Origin: Caballeronia sp. NK8
Lineage (GTDB): Bacteria > Pseudomonadota > Gammaproteobacteria > Burkholderiales > Burkholderiaceae
Reading direction: 5' to 3'
Assembly: GCF_018408855.1 (NCBI RefSeq)
Contig: NZ_AP024322.1
Coordinates: 2,108,001 to 2,172,000 of the forward strand
DNA length: 64,000 nt
In this document: positions 34,801 to 44,716 of the stretch, in pieces
Layout of the letters: every line of letters starts with the position of its first letter
Position numbering within the stretch: the stretch's first letter is position 1
Position numbers and translations under genes: made by a program
The notes under the pieces: model-generated
What the model saw: the letters and a program-made list of their open reading frames with translations, nothing else
Databases searched by the model: none
Told to the model about the DNA's origin: nothing

Positions 34801-36180
34801 TCAGCCGCGCGTGGCGTGCTCCGAGGGCGCATCGACCTCGATATGACGCATTCCGTGCGCGCTCAGCAGGCGATACAGCGTCACGCGCGAAATGCCCAGT
34901 TCGTGCGCCGCATCGCCCAGACGCCCGCGATGCCGCAACAGCGCCAGTTCGATCGCCTGCCGTTCGGCCGCCTCGCGCGCCTGCGCGAGCGACACCGGCG
35001 CGACTTCGACGTACTCGCCGAGTTCCAGATCGCGCGCGGTGATCTGCCGCCCTTCGGACATCACGATCGCGCGCCGCACGCGGTTGATGAGCTCGCGCAC
35101 ATTGCCCGGCCAGCCGTAGTTGTGGATCGCGGCGATCGCATCGGGCGAGAAGCCGCGCAGACGCCGGCTCGCATCCTTCTTGAAGCGGTCGAGCATGTGC
35201 TTCGCGAGCAACTCGATGTCCTTGCCGCGCGCGCGCAGCGGCGGCTCGTCGATCTGCAGCACGCACAGACGGTGATACAGGTCCGCGCGAAAGCGGCCTT
35301 CGATCATCGCGGTCTGCATGTCGACGTGGGTCGCCGAGATGATCCGCACGTCGACCGGCGTCGAGCCGTGGCCGCCCAGACGCTCCACTTTGCGTTCCTG
35401 CAGGAAGCGCAGCAGGCTCGCCTGGCTTTCGAGCGGCAGATCGCCGATTTCGTCGAGAAACAGCGTGCCGCCATTGGCCGCTTCTACGCGGCCGATCTTG
35501 CGCTGGTTCGCACCCGTGAATGCGCCGCGTTCGTAGCCGAAGAGCTCGGATTGCAGCAGATGCGCGGGAATCGCGCCGCAGTTGATTGCGACGAACGGCT
35601 GATCGCGGCGTGCGGAACGTTCGTGAATGGCGACGGCCGTCAGTTCCTTGCCCGTGCCGGACTCACCGGAAATGAACACCGGCGCGTCGGTCATCGCGAC
35701 CTTGCGGATCGAGCGGAACAGCGCGAGCATCGCGTCGCACGAGCCGACCATTTCGCCTTCGGCGCGGCCTTCGCTGCGCGCATCGTTCGACGCGGCGTCG
35801 TGCAGCGCGACCATGCCGTACGCATGACCGACGGAATCGACGATGCGGTCGTTCGACGTCGGCAGCGTCACGTAATCGAAGCAATAGTCGCGAATCAGGC
35901 GCCGCACGGCGGCGTCTTCGAGTTGTCCGGCGACCGTGGCCGCGACCCAGCCGACGTTGGTCATCGTCAGCGACGATTCGAACGCCGCCAGTTCATGAGA
36001 TTCGAAGCGGCTCGACAAATCCAGAAGCCCGCCGGTCGCCAGATCGCTACGCAAGGCCTTACGCGTGTCGCGCGCGCTCGCGACGATTTCGATGTGCCAC
36101 CCGCGCTCCTCGAATCGCGCGCACAACGTCTCGCTTGGATCGCGAGTCACATAGATGAGTTGCCGCCGAGCGACGTCCAT
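34801..36180 (-). CDS. Sigma-54-dependent transcriptional activator (NtrC-like, VpsR-type N-domain)
   Basis: A 459-residue enhancer-binding protein. Residues 1-140 are a receiver-like domain without a clear kinase partner (Asp54 could be its acceptor). The AAA+ domain has Walker A GESGTGKE (172-179), the sigma-54 contact loop GAFTGA (219-224) and Walker B GGTLFLDE (237-244). The C-terminus has a Fis-type helix-turn-helix (about 425-445). The intact GAFTGA loop means it should activate RNA polymerase holding sigma-54. It is divergent from an A+T-rich region with a matching promoter. Confidence 0.93.
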   Translation of the reverse strand: MDVARRQLIYVTRDPSETLCARFEERGWHIEIVASARDTRKALRSDLATGGLLDLSSRFESHELAAFESSLTMTNVGWVAATVAGQLEDAAVRRLIRDYCFDYVTLPTSNDRIVDSVGHAYGMVALHDAASNDARSEGRAEGEMVGSCDAMLALFRSIRKVAMTDAPVFISGESGTGKELTAVAIHERSARRDQPFVAINCGAIPAHLLQSELFGYERGAFTGANQRKIGRVEAANGGTLFLDEIGDLPLESQASLLRFLQERKVERLGGHGSTPVDVRIISATHVDMQTAMIEGRFRADLYHRLCVLQIDEPPLRARGKDIELLAKHMLDRFKKDASRRLRGFSPDAIAAIHNYGWPGNVRELINRVRRAIVMSEGRQITARDLELGEYVEVAPVSLAQAREAAERQAIELALLRHRGRLGDAAHELGISRVTLYRLLSAHGMRHIEVDAPSEHATRG

Positions 36181-36195
36181 TATTCAGATCCTTTG

Positions 36196-36211
36196 TTCAA
36201 CATTTGTTGAA
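36196..36211. promoter_or_regulatory. Palindrome just upstream of the sigma-54 activator gene
   Basis: Perfect arms TTCAACA and TGTTGAA with a 2-base centre, 16 to 31 bases before the activator start codon. Likely an operator, perhaps for autoregulation by the activator. Confidence 0.55.
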
Positions 36212-36513
36212 AAGGTCACGTAGTTCAGGCACGCGCTACATCGCAGACTTCGTTGCCCTCGCACGTTTTGCGGAAAACGCAAGGAGAGGGACTTGCCATT
36301 TCGATACATCGCCCCCGGAACAAGGCGCGAGACACCTCGCACCCTCCACGAAACCCTTTATGTCTGATTCTGTGCCGTTTTTGAGAGACTACTATAACCC
36401 AGAAACCCCGGAAACAAATATCGCGAGAGCCGCCGGATTAGCCACAAAACCTTGATGGGACGGGCCTGGCAAGAATTTCTCACACGATTATTAAAAACTT
36501 TCCGCACAATTTA

Positions 36514-36530
36514 ATAAGACAAAATCTTAT
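36514..36530. promoter_or_regulatory. Inverted repeat, possible activator site
   Basis: Arms ATAAGA and TCTTAT separated by CAAAA. Centred about 165 bases upstream of the predicted sigma-54 start. Confidence 0.4.
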
Positions 36531-36568
36531 ACCGATTTCGCGGGAACTTCATGTTTTTCTGCCTTCAT

Positions 36569-36584
36569 GTTTCAACGGTGAAAC
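36569..36584. promoter_or_regulatory. Inverted repeat, possible enhancer for the sigma-54 promoter
   Basis: Arms GTTTCA and TGAAAC with a 4-base spacer ACGG. It lies about 110 bases upstream of the predicted start, the usual place for an enhancer site. Confidence 0.45.
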
Positions 36585-36659
36585 GTTTACAGCCTGTTCT
36601 TGACTTGACGACCTGGATCGGTATTCATGAATCGTTGTGCAGCAACGCTTACCGGGCGA

Positions 36660-36675
36660 TGGCACGCAATTCGCT
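36660..36675 (+). promoter_or_regulatory. Sigma-54-type (-24/-12) promoter
   Basis: TGGCACGCAATTCGCT: the -24 element TGGCACG is exact and the -12 is TCGC instead of TTGC. The invariant GG and GC are separated by exactly 10 bases. It reads towards the ORF at 36838 and folA. The activator gene lies divergently upstream. Confidence 0.65.
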
Positions 36676-36837
36676 AAATTTACAGCGTGCGGAAGGCAAG
36701 AAATTCTACTAAAAGAACGCACGTTCATTTTTCACTCGACATTCATTCTTCACATAATCGTTCATACCGACCGGACGATTACTTTATTTCCGGTTTCTGC
36801 ATACCCAGGAATAGTTACCTTGGATTATGTCGTCAAG

Positions 36838-37038
36838 ATGGCTCGCGATAGTTCTTTCAGGCGCACGGACCCTTCCGATGCGCAATCAACCGGCGACGAC
36901 GCCGACGAACAGGCGTGGATGCACCCGGCCGCCACGCGTCCGGCAGGCTCAGGTATCAGCGTGAGACTATGGGACGAGATCGCCCCGGCTCCGCCACACA
37001 CCGAGCCTCCCCTCGCGGACGACTCGCCCGAGGGCTGA
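36838..37038 (+). CDS. Small hypothetical protein, 66 residues
   Basis: The frame from the ATG at 36838 encodes 66 residues: acidic, Pro- and Ser-rich, no membrane segment and no known domain. Base composition shifts to the coding norm of the genome just here, in contrast to the A+T-rich region upstream, and a sigma-54-type promoter lies about 160 bases before it. No strong Shine-Dalgarno is seen. It ends 80 bases before folA. Confidence 0.4.
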   Translation: MARDSSFRRTDPSDAQSTGDDADEQAWMHPAATRPAGSGISVRLWDEIAPAPPHTEPPLADDSPEG

Positions 37039-37117
37039 ACCCGCGCGGACGTGTCGGTTAGAATCGAAGCCCCGGCGGCGCGGCCTGCGCACGCCAGTTT
37101 GCTTCGAATCCTCTTAC

Positions 37118-37615
37118 ATGACGACGCTGACCCTGATCGTCGCCCGCGCACGCAATGGCGTGATCGGACGCGACAACCAATTGCCCTGGCGGCTGCCCGA
37201 AGACCTCGCGTTCTTCAAGCGCACGACGATGGGCGCGCCCATCATCATGGGGCGCAAGACGCATGAATCGATTGGCCGGCCGCTGCCGGGACGGCGCAAT
37301 ATCGTCGTGTCGCGCGACGGCGCGCGGCGTTATGATGGCTGCGACGTCGTGACGAGCCTGGAAGCGGCGCTCGCGCTGGAGCCGGCGAAAGAGGCGTTTC
37401 TGATCGGCGGCGCGCAGTTGTATCGCGATGCCATCGCGCGCGCCGACCGCATGATCGTCACCGAGATCGATGCCGATTTCGAAGGCGATACGCGCTTTCC
37501 CGCGCCCGATCCCGAGCTATGGCGCGAAGTGTCGCGCGAGGCGCATCGCGCGGCGGCGCCGAATGATTTCCCGTTTGCGTTCGTGACCTACGAGCGCATT
37601 GCGGCGTCGGAATGA
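37118..37615 (+). CDS. folA: Dihydrofolate reductase FolA
   Basis: Reduces dihydrofolate to tetrahydrofolate with NADPH, restoring the cofactor consumed by thymidylate synthase; trimethoprim target. The 165-residue protein shows [20 protein letters not shown] (catalytic Glu/Asp region) and the NADPH site [15 protein letters not shown]. Normal length. thyA lies on the other strand beyond the sigma-54 regulator. Confidence 0.96.
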   Translation: MTTLTLIVARARNGVIGRDNQLPWRLPEDLAFFKRTTMGAPIIMGRKTHESIGRPLPGRRNIVVSRDGARRYDGCDVVTSLEAALALEPAKEAFLIGGAQLYRDAIARADRMIVTEIDADFEGDTRFPAPDPELWREVSREAHRAAAPNDFPFAFVTYERIAASE

Positions 37616-37643
37616 AAAAAGGCTCCGGATACGCTCCGGAGCC
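37614..37643 (-). terminator. Rho-independent terminator of pmbA
   Basis: On the minus strand, stem GGCTCCGGA / TCCGGAGCC (loop of 5) followed by T6. It lies between the convergent ends of folA and pmbA and can act on both. Confidence 0.9.
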
Positions 37644-37664
37644 TTCGTCCTTCAACGCCAACGA

Positions 37665-39035
37665 TCACTGACCCGCGACGGTCATCCGCTCGATCAGCAC
37701 CGAACCGATTTCCTTCGTGCCGCGCACCACGGTATCCGCGCCGATCGCCTCGATGTGGCGGAACATCTCCTGCAACGTGCTCGCCACCGTGATCTCTTCC
37801 ACGGCGTGCACGATCTTGCCGTTCTCGACCCAGAAGCCCGACGCGCCGCGCGAGTAATCGCCCGTCACGTAGTTGACGCCCTGCCCCATCAGTTCGGTGA
37901 GCAGCAGGCCCGTGTCGAGTTTCTTCAACATCGCTTCGAAGTCGTCGCCGGGCTTCGTGTGCTTGCTCTTCATCGTGAGATTGTGCGAGCCGCCCGCATT
38001 GCCGGTCGTGCGCATGCCGAGCTTGCGCGCCGAGTACGTCGACAGGAAATAGCCCTGCACGACGCCATCCTCGACCACGCTGCGCCGCTGCGTACGCACG
38101 CCTTCCTCGTCGAACGGCGCGCTGCCCATGCCGCCCTTCACGTGCGGATCCTCGACGATATCGATATGCGGCGCGAACACCGGCTTGCCGAGCGTGTCGA
38201 CGAGAAACGTGGTCTTGCGATACAGCGCGCCGCCGCTCACCGCCTGCACGAACGCACCGAGAATGCCGGCCGCGAGCGGCGCTTCGAACAGGACGCGGCA
38301 CTTGCGGGTGTCGAGGCTTTTCGCGCCGAGCCGCGCGAGCGCGCGTTCGGCGGCGTAGCGGCCGACCGCTTCCGGCGCGGCGAGACCGGCCGCGTCGCGC
38401 TTCGACGTGTACCAGTCGTCGCGCTGCATGTCGCGGCCCGCGGCTGCGATCGGCGCGCACGCGATGTAGTGCCGCGAGTACGGATAGCCCGCCGTGAAGC
38501 CACGCGAGGTCGCCAGCACGAATTGCGAATGCTGCGCCGAGACGCTCGCGCCTTCCGAGTTGGTCACGCGCTTGTCGACCGCGAAGGCCGCGGCCTCGGC
38601 GCGACGCGCGATCTCGGCGGCCTCTTCGGCGTCGATGTCCCACGGGTGATAGAGGTCGAGATCCTGCGGCGCCTGCTCCAGCAGTTCCTCTTCGGCGAGG
38701 CCCGCCGCGCTGTCTTCAGCCGTGAAGCGCGCGATGTTGTACGCCGCGGCGACCGTGTCGCGCAGCGCGTCGCGCGTGAAGTCGGCGGTGCTCGCGTTGC
38801 CGCGCTTCTTGCCGATGAAAACCGTCACGCCGACCATCTTGTCGCGGTTGTGCTCGATCGTCTCGACTTCGCCGCGCCGCACGCTCACCGACAGGCCGTC
38901 GCCTTCGGAAATCTCGGTCGCGGCATCGCTCGCGCCGAGTTCCTTCGCGTAGCGCAGGATGTCGGAGGCGATCTCCTTCAGTTCGTCCTGCGTATGCGGG
39001 AAGTAGCGTTGCTTGACGTCCATGTCTGCTGCCAT
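37665..39035 (-). CDS. pmbA: Metallopeptidase PmbA (TldE), U62 family
   Basis: Partner of TldD in a metalloprotease that matures microcins and degrades unfolded peptides and the CcdA antitoxin. The 456-residue protein has the PmbA layout, ending with the conserved [15 protein letters not shown] and [13 protein letters not shown] regions. The HExxxH metal site resides in TldD, which is not in this window. ATG at 39035 is preferred; ATG at 39023 is an alternative. Divergent from darP. Confidence 0.93.
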   Translation of the reverse strand: MAADMDVKQRYFPHTQDELKEIASDILRYAKELGASDAATEISEGDGLSVSVRRGEVETIEHNRDKMVGVTVFIGKKRGNASTADFTRDALRDTVAAAYNIARFTAEDSAAGLAEEELLEQAPQDLDLYHPWDIDAEEAAEIARRAEAAAFAVDKRVTNSEGASVSAQHSQFVLATSRGFTAGYPYSRHYIACAPIAAAGRDMQRDDWYTSKRDAAGLAAPEAVGRYAAERALARLGAKSLDTRKCRVLFEAPLAAGILGAFVQAVSGGALYRKTTFLVDTLGKPVFAPHIDIVEDPHVKGGMGSAPFDEEGVRTQRRSVVEDGVVQGYFLSTYSARKLGMRTTGNAGGSHNLTMKSKHTKPGDDFEAMLKKLDTGLLLTELMGQGVNYVTGDYSRGASGFWVENGKIVHAVEEITVASTLQEMFRHIEAIGADTVVRGTKEIGSVLIERMTVAGQ

Positions 39036-39251
39036 TTTTGGTTGCCTTTGGAAGTCGGGCGGCGTGCGCCCGCGCATGTCGTGGTTGCTTCGGAATTCCC
39101 GGCTGGACGCGCCTCTGAGCGGGCATCGAGCGGCGGAATCGGCCTATCACGCGATCATATCAAGGACGGCGCGCATTCACCCGCCAAGCTTTGTCAAGAG
39201 ACCTGCGCGCGAGGCTTCAGGCGCGCTGCGGCCGCAAGCTACAATGTCGGC

Positions 39252-39863
39252 ATGAACCGTAAAACCCGCATTCAACCAATCGATTCCGGCCGCGACGACG
39301 AGCGCGAGCCGGACGAAAACGGCTACGACCGGCCGAGCAAATCCCAGCTCAAGCGCGACATGCACGCGCTGCAGGAGCTGGGCGAAGCGCTGATCGCGCT
39401 GCCCAAGGACGCGCTCAAGCGCATGCCGATGCCCGAGCATCTCGACGACGCCGTGCGCGAAGCGCGCCGCATCACCGATCACGAAGGCAAGCGCCGCCAG
39501 GTGCAGTATGTAGGCAAGGTCATGCGCTCGCTGACCGAAGACGAAGTCGCCGCGCTGCGCACCGCGCTCGACACGCATCGCGGCGTGAACAAGGCCGAAA
39601 CCGCGCGCCTGCACTGGATCGAGCGCACGCGCGACAAGCTGCTCGCCGACGACGCCGCGCTCACCGAATTCATCCGCGATCATCCGGGCGTCGATCCGCA
39701 GGAAGGCCGCACGCTGATCCGCAACACGCGCAAGGAGCGCGAGCAGCAGAAGGCGCCGCGCTATTACCGCGAGCTGTTCCAGTGGATCAAGAACGCGTCG
39801 GGCGCGGCCGACGACGAGGACATCGAAGGCGACGAGGACGACCGTGACGAAGCCGAAACGTAA
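39252..39863 (+). CDS. darP: Ribosome-associated protein DarP (YjgA, DUF615)
   Basis: A 203-residue protein of the YjgA family, which acts in late assembly of the 50S subunit. The core (about residues 30-175) has [21 protein letters not shown] and the helical [14 protein letters not shown] region; the C-terminus is acidic. The start at 39252 is chosen since the long frame upstream is antisense to pmbA. The last 20 bases overlap the start of mog. Confidence 0.92.
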   Translation: MNRKTRIQPIDSGRDDEREPDENGYDRPSKSQLKRDMHALQELGEALIALPKDALKRMPMPEHLDDAVREARRITDHEGKRRQVQYVGKVMRSLTEDEVAALRTALDTHRGVNKAETARLHWIERTRDKLLADDAALTEFIRDHPGVDPQEGRTLIRNTRKEREQQKAPRYYRELFQWIKNASGAADDEDIEGDEDDRDEAET

Positions 39864-40467
39864 TCATCCGGATGAGTTGATCGTCGGGCTCGTGTCGGTC
39901 AGCGATCGCGCGTCGCAGGGCGTCTACGAGGACAAGGGCTTGCCGTCGCTGCAGGCGTGGCTCGGCGACGCGCTCACCACGCCCTTTCGCGCCGAAACGC
40001 GCCTGATCCAGGACGACGCCGCGACCATTTCCGCGACGCTCGTCGAACTCGTCGACGTACACGGCTGCGATCTTGTGCTGACCACGGGCGGCACCGGCCC
40101 CGCGCGCCGCGACGTCACGCCCGAAGCGACGCTCGCCGTCGCGACGAAGCCGATGCCCGGTTTCGGCGAGCAGATGCGCCAGATCAGCCTGAATTTCGTG
40201 CCCACGGCGATTCTGTCGCGGCAGGTCGCGGTGATCCGCGAGACGGACGATCACGCCGCGCTCATCATCAATCTGCCGGGACAGCCGAAGTCGATCCGCG
40301 AGACGCTCGAAGGATTGAAGGACGCTGACGGCAAGACGAAGGTGCCCGGCATTTTCGCGGCCGTGCCGTATTGCATCGATCTGATTGGCGGGCCGTATAT
40401 CGAAACGCGGACCGATGTGGTCGCCGCGTTCCGCCCGAAAAGCGCGCTACGCCCGCCGAAGGCTTAA
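39844..40467 (+). CDS. mog: Molybdopterin adenylyltransferase Mog
   Basis: Adenylates molybdopterin, preparing it for metal insertion by MoeA. The 207-residue protein has the MoCF signature [17 protein letters not shown]. The GTG start lies within darP (20-base overlap), indicating translational coupling. It completes the window's Moco set (moaA, mobA, moeA, mog), though unlinked to the others. Its TAA stop overlaps the stop of the convergent orn gene. Confidence 0.92.
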   Translation: MTKPKRNHPDELIVGLVSVSDRASQGVYEDKGLPSLQAWLGDALTTPFRAETRLIQDDAATISATLVELVDVHGCDLVLTTGGTGPARRDVTPEATLAVATKPMPGFGEQMRQISLNFVPTAILSRQVAVIRETDDHAALIINLPGQPKSIRETLEGLKDADGKTKVPGIFAAVPYCIDLIGGPYIETRTDVVAAFRPKSALRPPKA

Positions 40468-41072
40468 GACGCGGCGGCAGGCGCCGACGGAATCAGGAAG
40501 TGCTCGCGGTAGTACTTGAGTTCGTCGATGGACTCGTGGATATCCGCGAGCGCGGTGTGCATCGCGCGCTTCTGGAAGCCCTTGTAGATCGCCGGCTGCC
40601 AGCGGCGGCACAGTTCCTTCAAGGTGCTGACATCGAGATTGCGGTAGTGGAAAAACGTCTCCAGTTCCGGCATCCAGCGCGCCATGAAACGGCGGTCCTG
40701 GCAGATCGAGTTGCCGCACATCGGCGACTTGCCGGGCGGCACGTACTGACCGAGAAAATCGCGGATCTGACGTGTGGCCTCGGCTTCATCGACGGTCGAC
40801 ACCTTCACGCGCTCCGTCAGTCCCGAGCGGCCGTGCGTGTTGCGGTTCCATTCATCCATGCGGCCGAGCGCCTCGTCCGTCTGATGAATCGCGAGCACCG
40901 GCCCTTCCACCAGCTTGTCGAGCGTCGAATTCGTCACGACCACCGCGATCTCGATGATGCGGTCGTTGTCCGGATCGAGACCGGTCATCTCCATGTCGAG
41001 CCACACGAGGTTCATGTCGCTGCGCACGAGCACATTTTCGTCTGATTCGGGAGTGGCGGAGATGTCGGTCAT
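40464..41072 (-). CDS. orn: Oligoribonuclease Orn
   Basis: Degrades the last di- and oligonucleotides of RNA decay, including pGpG from c-di-GMP breakdown. The 202-residue DEDDh exonuclease has [12 protein letters not shown] (first Asp-Glu pair), the central Asp and [18 protein letters not shown] (His and Asp). The N-terminal extension of about 18 residues over E. coli Orn is modest. It is divergent from the M48 protease gene. Confidence 0.95.
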   Translation of the reverse strand: MTDISATPESDENVLVRSDMNLVWLDMEMTGLDPDNDRIIEIAVVVTNSTLDKLVEGPVLAIHQTDEALGRMDEWNRNTHGRSGLTERVKVSTVDEAEATRQIRDFLGQYVPPGKSPMCGNSICQDRRFMARWMPELETFFHYRNLDVSTLKELCRRWQPAIYKGFQKRAMHTALADIHESIDELKYYREHFLIPSAPAAAS

Positions 41073-41159
41073 GAGAAGCGGCCTGAGAGATGGGAAAGCC
41101 GCTGCGCGCCGGCACGGCCTAGAACCTATAATTCTCGCATAGTTCAATCGGAATTCCGG

Positions 41160-42428
41160 ATGACCAACCTCACTCTTGCTTTCTCGACGGTGTTCGTCGT
41201 CGCCCTGGTCGCGATGGTTGCGACCAAGCTCTGGCTCGCGTCGCGCCAGATCCGCTACGTCGCCGCGCATCGCAACGGCGTGCCGGCGCAATTCTCCGGC
41301 ACGATTCCGCTCACCGCGCATCAGCGCGCCGCGGATTACACCGTAGAACGCACGCGCCTCACGATGATCGAAGTCGTCACGAGCGCGGTCGTGCTCGTCG
41401 CGCTGACGCTGCTCGGCGGCGTGCAGGCGCTCGATCTCGCCATCTCCGACTGGCTCGGCCGCGGCTATCTCGGACAGATCGCGCTGGTGGCGTCGGTCAT
41501 CGCGATCACGAGCGTCATCGACCTGCCGTTCGACTACATCCGTCACTTCGTGATCGAGGAAAAGTTCGGCTTCAACCGCATGTCGAAGAAGCTCTTTTTC
41601 GCCGATCTCGTGAAAGGCACGGCGCTCGGCATCGTGATCGGCGCGCCGCTCCTGTTGCTCACGCTCTGGCTGATGGATCGCGCCGGCACGTTCTGGTGGC
41701 TGTGGACGTGGATGGTGTGGGTCGCGTTCCAGCTCCTCGCGATGATCATCTATCCGACCTTCATCGCCCCGCTCTTCAACAAATTCGAGCCGCTCAAGGA
41801 CGAGGCGCTCGTCGCGCGCATCACGAATCTGATGTCGCGCACGGGTTTTGCGGCCAAGGGCCTGTTCGTGATGGACGGCAGCCGCCGCTCCGCGCACGGC
41901 AACGCGTACTTCACGGGCTTCGGCGCGGCGAAGCGCATCGTGTTCTTCGACACCCTGCTCGCGCGTCTGTCAGGCAGCGAGATCGAGGCCGTGCTCGCGC
42001 ACGAACTCGGCCACTTCAAGCGGCGTCATGTGCTGAAGCTGATGGTCGTCATGTTCGGCATCAGCCTCGCGATGCTCGCGCTGCTCGGCTGGCTCATTCA
42101 GACGACGTGGTTCTATGAGGGCCTCGGCGTGCGGCCGTCGCTCGTCGGCAGCAACAACGGGCTCGCGCTCGTGCTCTTCATGCTCGTGCTGCCCGTGTTC
42201 ATGTTCTTCATCACGCCGCTCGGCAGCCTGACTTCGCGCAAGAACGAGTTCGAAGCCGATGCCTTCGCCGCCAGCCAGACCGATCCGAAGGATCTCGTGA
42301 ACGCGCTCGTGAAGCTCTACGAGGACAACGCATCGACGCTCACGCCCGATCCCATCTACACCGCGTTTTATTACTCGCATCCACCCGCTTCACAACGCAT
42401 CGACCGCCTGATGCAGCACGCCGCATGA
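41160..42428 (+). CDS. M48-family zinc metalloprotease (Ste24/CAAX-protease-like)
   Basis: A 422-residue multi-pass membrane protease. The zinc site HELGH is near residues 280-284 and the third ligand is the Glu of FEADAFAAS about 70 residues later. About seven hydrophobic segments fit the Ste24-type fold, which cleaves or quality-controls membrane proteins. The stop codon overlaps the rsgA start (ATGA), so expression is coupled. Confidence 0.9.
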   Translation: MTNLTLAFSTVFVVALVAMVATKLWLASRQIRYVAAHRNGVPAQFSGTIPLTAHQRAADYTVERTRLTMIEVVTSAVVLVALTLLGGVQALDLAISDWLGRGYLGQIALVASVIAITSVIDLPFDYIRHFVIEEKFGFNRMSKKLFFADLVKGTALGIVIGAPLLLLTLWLMDRAGTFWWLWTWMVWVAFQLLAMIIYPTFIAPLFNKFEPLKDEALVARITNLMSRTGFAAKGLFVMDGSRRSAHGNAYFTGFGAAKRIVFFDTLLARLSGSEIEAVLAHELGHFKRRHVLKLMVVMFGISLAMLALLGWLIQTTWFYEGLGVRPSLVGSNNGLALVLFMLVLPVFMFFITPLGSLTSRKNEFEADAFAASQTDPKDLVNALVKLYEDNASTLTPDPIYTAFYYSHPPASQRIDRLMQHAA

Positions 42429-43333
42429 CGCGCGGCTCGATGCGCCTCGAAGGCACGGTTATCGCGGCGCACGGACGTCACTACCTGGTCTCGCCGGCAG
42501 ACGGCGGACCGATGTTCCAGTGCTTCCCGCGCGGCAAGAAAAGCGAAGTGGCGGTCGGCGATCGCGTGATCTACGAACAGTCGTCGGCGGATCAGGGCGT
42601 GATCGTCGAGATCGGCGAACGGCGCAATCTGCTGTATCGCTCGGATCAGTTCAAGTCGAAGCTCTTTGCCGCGAATCTCGATCAACTGCTGATCGTGCTC
42701 GCGACCGAGCCGCACTTCAGTGAGGACTTGCTTGGGCGCGCGCTGATCGCAGCGGAAGCGCATGGGCTGGAGTCGCTGATCGTGCTGAACAAGATCGATG
42801 TCGAAGGCGCGCTGCCGCTTGCGCGCGAGCGTCTCGCGCCGTATCGGGCGCTTGGTTATACGGTGATCGAACTGTCCGCGAAGATGGCGCCCGGCGATGT
42901 CCACCCGCAACTCGACGCCCGCCTGAAAGGCCGCTCGACGATCCTGCTCGGCCAGTCGGGCATGGGCAAATCGACGCTCGTGAACCTGCTCATCCCCGAT
43001 GCCGACGCGGCCACGCGCGAAATTTCATCGGCGCTCAATAGCGGCCGTCACACGACCACGTTCACGCGCCTGTACGACTTGCCAGGCGGCGGCGCGCTCA
43101 TCGATTCGCCGGGTTTTCAGGAGTTCGGCCTGCATCACCTGTCGGAAGGCATGCTGGAGCGTGCGTTCGCGGACTTCCGGCCGTATCTCGGCCACTGCCG
43201 CTTCTATAACTGCCATCATCTGCACGAACCGGGGTGCGCGGTGCTCGAAGCCGTCGAAGCCGGCAAGATTCGCCCCGAGCGCCACGCGCTTTACGCGCAG
43301 CTTGTCCACGAAGCAAGCCAGATCGTTCGATGA
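42425..43333 (+). CDS. rsgA: Ribosome small subunit GTPase RsgA
   Basis: Circularly permuted GTPase that matures and checks the 30S subunit. Order of motifs: OB-fold (about residues 1-75), G4 NKID, G1 GQSGMGKST near residue 177, then DSPGFQEFG (G3) and the zinc site with C-x4-C-x-H-x5-C. It has 302 residues, normal. It overlaps both neighbours by four bases (M48 gene upstream, DUF2007 gene downstream). Confidence 0.95.
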   Translation: MTRGSMRLEGTVIAAHGRHYLVSPADGGPMFQCFPRGKKSEVAVGDRVIYEQSSADQGVIVEIGERRNLLYRSDQFKSKLFAANLDQLLIVLATEPHFSEDLLGRALIAAEAHGLESLIVLNKIDVEGALPLARERLAPYRALGYTVIELSAKMAPGDVHPQLDARLKGRSTILLGQSGMGKSTLVNLLIPDADAATREISSALNSGRHTTTFTRLYDLPGGGALIDSPGFQEFGLHHLSEGMLERAFADFRPYLGHCRFYNCHHLHEPGCAVLEAVEAGKIRPERHALYAQLVHEASQIVR

Positions 43334-43653
43334 AGCGACTCACGCGCGCGCCCAATCTCATCACCGCGCAGCATTGGGTGAACGTGCTGGCGACGGCGGG
43401 CGTGCCGTGCGAGTTGCACAACCGTTATCTGAATGGCGCGATGGGGGAGATTCCAGCGGATCAGTGCGCGCCGGAGATATGGATCGTCGATGACCGCGAC
43501 GAAGCGCTGGCGATGCGAATGATCGAAAGCGCGAGAAAGGGACCGGACGCGAACGCCCGGCCCTGGCGATGCAGGCAGTGCGGCGAATGGCTGGAGCCGC
43601 AGTTCACCGTCTGCTGGAAGTGTCAGACGGAGCGTAATCCTCTCGACGACTGA
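43330..43653 (+). CDS. DUF2007 domain protein with C-terminal zinc ribbon
   Basis: A 107-residue protein: the N-terminal part (about residues 1-75) is a DUF2007-type signal-transducing fold, the C-terminus has a CRQCGEW...CWKCQTE zinc-ribbon pattern (four Cys). Function unknown. The ATG overlaps the rsgA stop, making it the third gene of an M48-rsgA-DUF2007 operon. It converges on the CobD/CbiB-like gene. Confidence 0.82.
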   Translation: MKRLTRAPNLITAQHWVNVLATAGVPCELHNRYLNGAMGEIPADQCAPEIWIVDDRDEALAMRMIESARKGPDANARPWRCRQCGEWLEPQFTVCWKCQTERNPLDD

Positions 43654-43657
43654 CCGA

Positions 43658-44596
43658 TCAGGCCAGCCACACGGCGATGGTCAGCATCAGCAGAAGCAGC
43701 ATCCACAGGATCACCGCGCGCCACACGAGGCCAACCGCCGATTGCAGCGTACGCGGCGTGCAATCGTCGCCGACGGGCAACGGACTCGCTTCGCCTACGG
43801 CGAGCGCCTCGACCGAAAGCGGCTCGGCGAGCGGCCCCGCCAGACGCGCGCCCAGCGCGCCGCTGCCCGCCGCGAGCAATACGCCTTCGTTCGCATCCGG
43901 CCATTGGCGCGCGTGATTGCGCCACGCGTAGATCGCATCCTCGAAATTTCCGACGATCGCAAAGCCGAGTGCGGTCAGGCGCGCAGGCACCCAATCGATG
44001 ACGAAAAACGCGCGCTGCGCGAACGACGAAAACTCGGCGGTGCGCTCCGGATCCGGCTTCGACCACGCGCGCGCCAGATACTCGGCGATGCGATACAGCA
44101 CCGCGCCGGCCGGGCCGATCGGAATCAGGAACCAGAAGAACACGCCGAACACATGCCGGTGCGACGCCACCACGGCATGCACGAGCGTATGCCGCACGAT
44201 TTCGCTCACGGGCATGTCGAGCGTGTCCATGCCGGTCCATTCACGCAGCACTTCGCGCGCACGGGGCACGTCGTCGTTGTTGAGCGCGAGATGGATGTCG
44301 GTGAAATAGTGGCTGAACTGCCGGAAGCCGAGCGTGAAATACACGATCACCACGTTCCACAAAAACGCCAGAACGAAGTTGATCCGGTACAGCACGTAAT
44401 AGATGAGTCCGACGGCGAGCGTCCAGGGCAGCACGACGACCAGCCACGCGACGATGCCGTGCTTCTCCTTGCCTGCATCGAAACCATGCGCGGTGGATTC
44501 CGCATGATAGTGAAGCAACGCCGAAATCGGATTATGCGGCGATAACGCGCGCATCTGCTCAATGATGAGAGCCAGCAATACGGAGAAAAAAGTCAT
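43658..44596 (-). CDS. CobD/CbiB-family membrane protein
   Basis: A 312-residue membrane protein of the CobD/CbiB family, with hydrophobic segments near the N-terminus, around residues 60-100, 160-190 and at the C-terminus. The named family makes adenosylcobinamide phosphate, but no cobalamin genes lie nearby and in beta-proteobacteria this protein is often found alone, so a different role is possible. ATG at 44596 chosen over 44647 because it begins directly before the first helix. Confidence 0.75.
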   Translation of the reverse strand: MTFFSVLLALIIEQMRALSPHNPISALLHYHAESTAHGFDAGKEKHGIVAWLVVVLPWTLAVGLIYYVLYRINFVLAFLWNVVIVYFTLGFRQFSHYFTDIHLALNNDDVPRAREVLREWTGMDTLDMPVSEIVRHTLVHAVVASHRHVFGVFFWFLIPIGPAGAVLYRIAEYLARAWSKPDPERTAEFSSFAQRAFFVIDWVPARLTALGFAIVGNFEDAIYAWRNHARQWPDANEGVLLAAGSGALGARLAGPLAEPLSVEALAVGEASPLPVGDDCTPRTLQSAVGLVWRAVILWMLLLLMLTIAVWLA

Positions 44597-44716
44597 GCGA
44601 AGCGCCGAAACGGTCGGATTAGTTCGAGTTTCGCGTAACGATAGCACAGCGCCTGATGCCTTTAGCGCGCTGAGTATTTGCGCGAGGCGCGGCGGGCGCG
44701 CGGGCTTTTTGCGCCG

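Larger units (their letters stand above)
36181..36837. other. 657-base A+T-rich control region without a clear gene
   Basis: Lies between the sigma-54 activator (minus) and a small ORF and folA (plus). From about 36180 to 36830 it is visibly richer in A+T than its surroundings. It contains three inverted repeats (36196, 36514, 36569) and a sigma-54-type promoter (36660). Short open frames at 36360-36455 and 36551-36712 lack Shine-Dalgarno sites and are probably not genes. Confidence 0.7.

Noticed and set aside
36360..36455. 31-codon frame in the control region
   Set aside because: No Shine-Dalgarno and no conservation evidence; overlaps the probable regulatory DNA.
36551..36712. 53-codon frame covering the sigma-54 promoter
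   Set aside because: A+T-rich codons unlike the genome, no ribosome site, and it contains the promoter.
37599..39251. Long plus-strand frame leading into darP
   Set aside because: It is antisense to pmbA; only the part from the ATG at 39252 has the DarP motifs.
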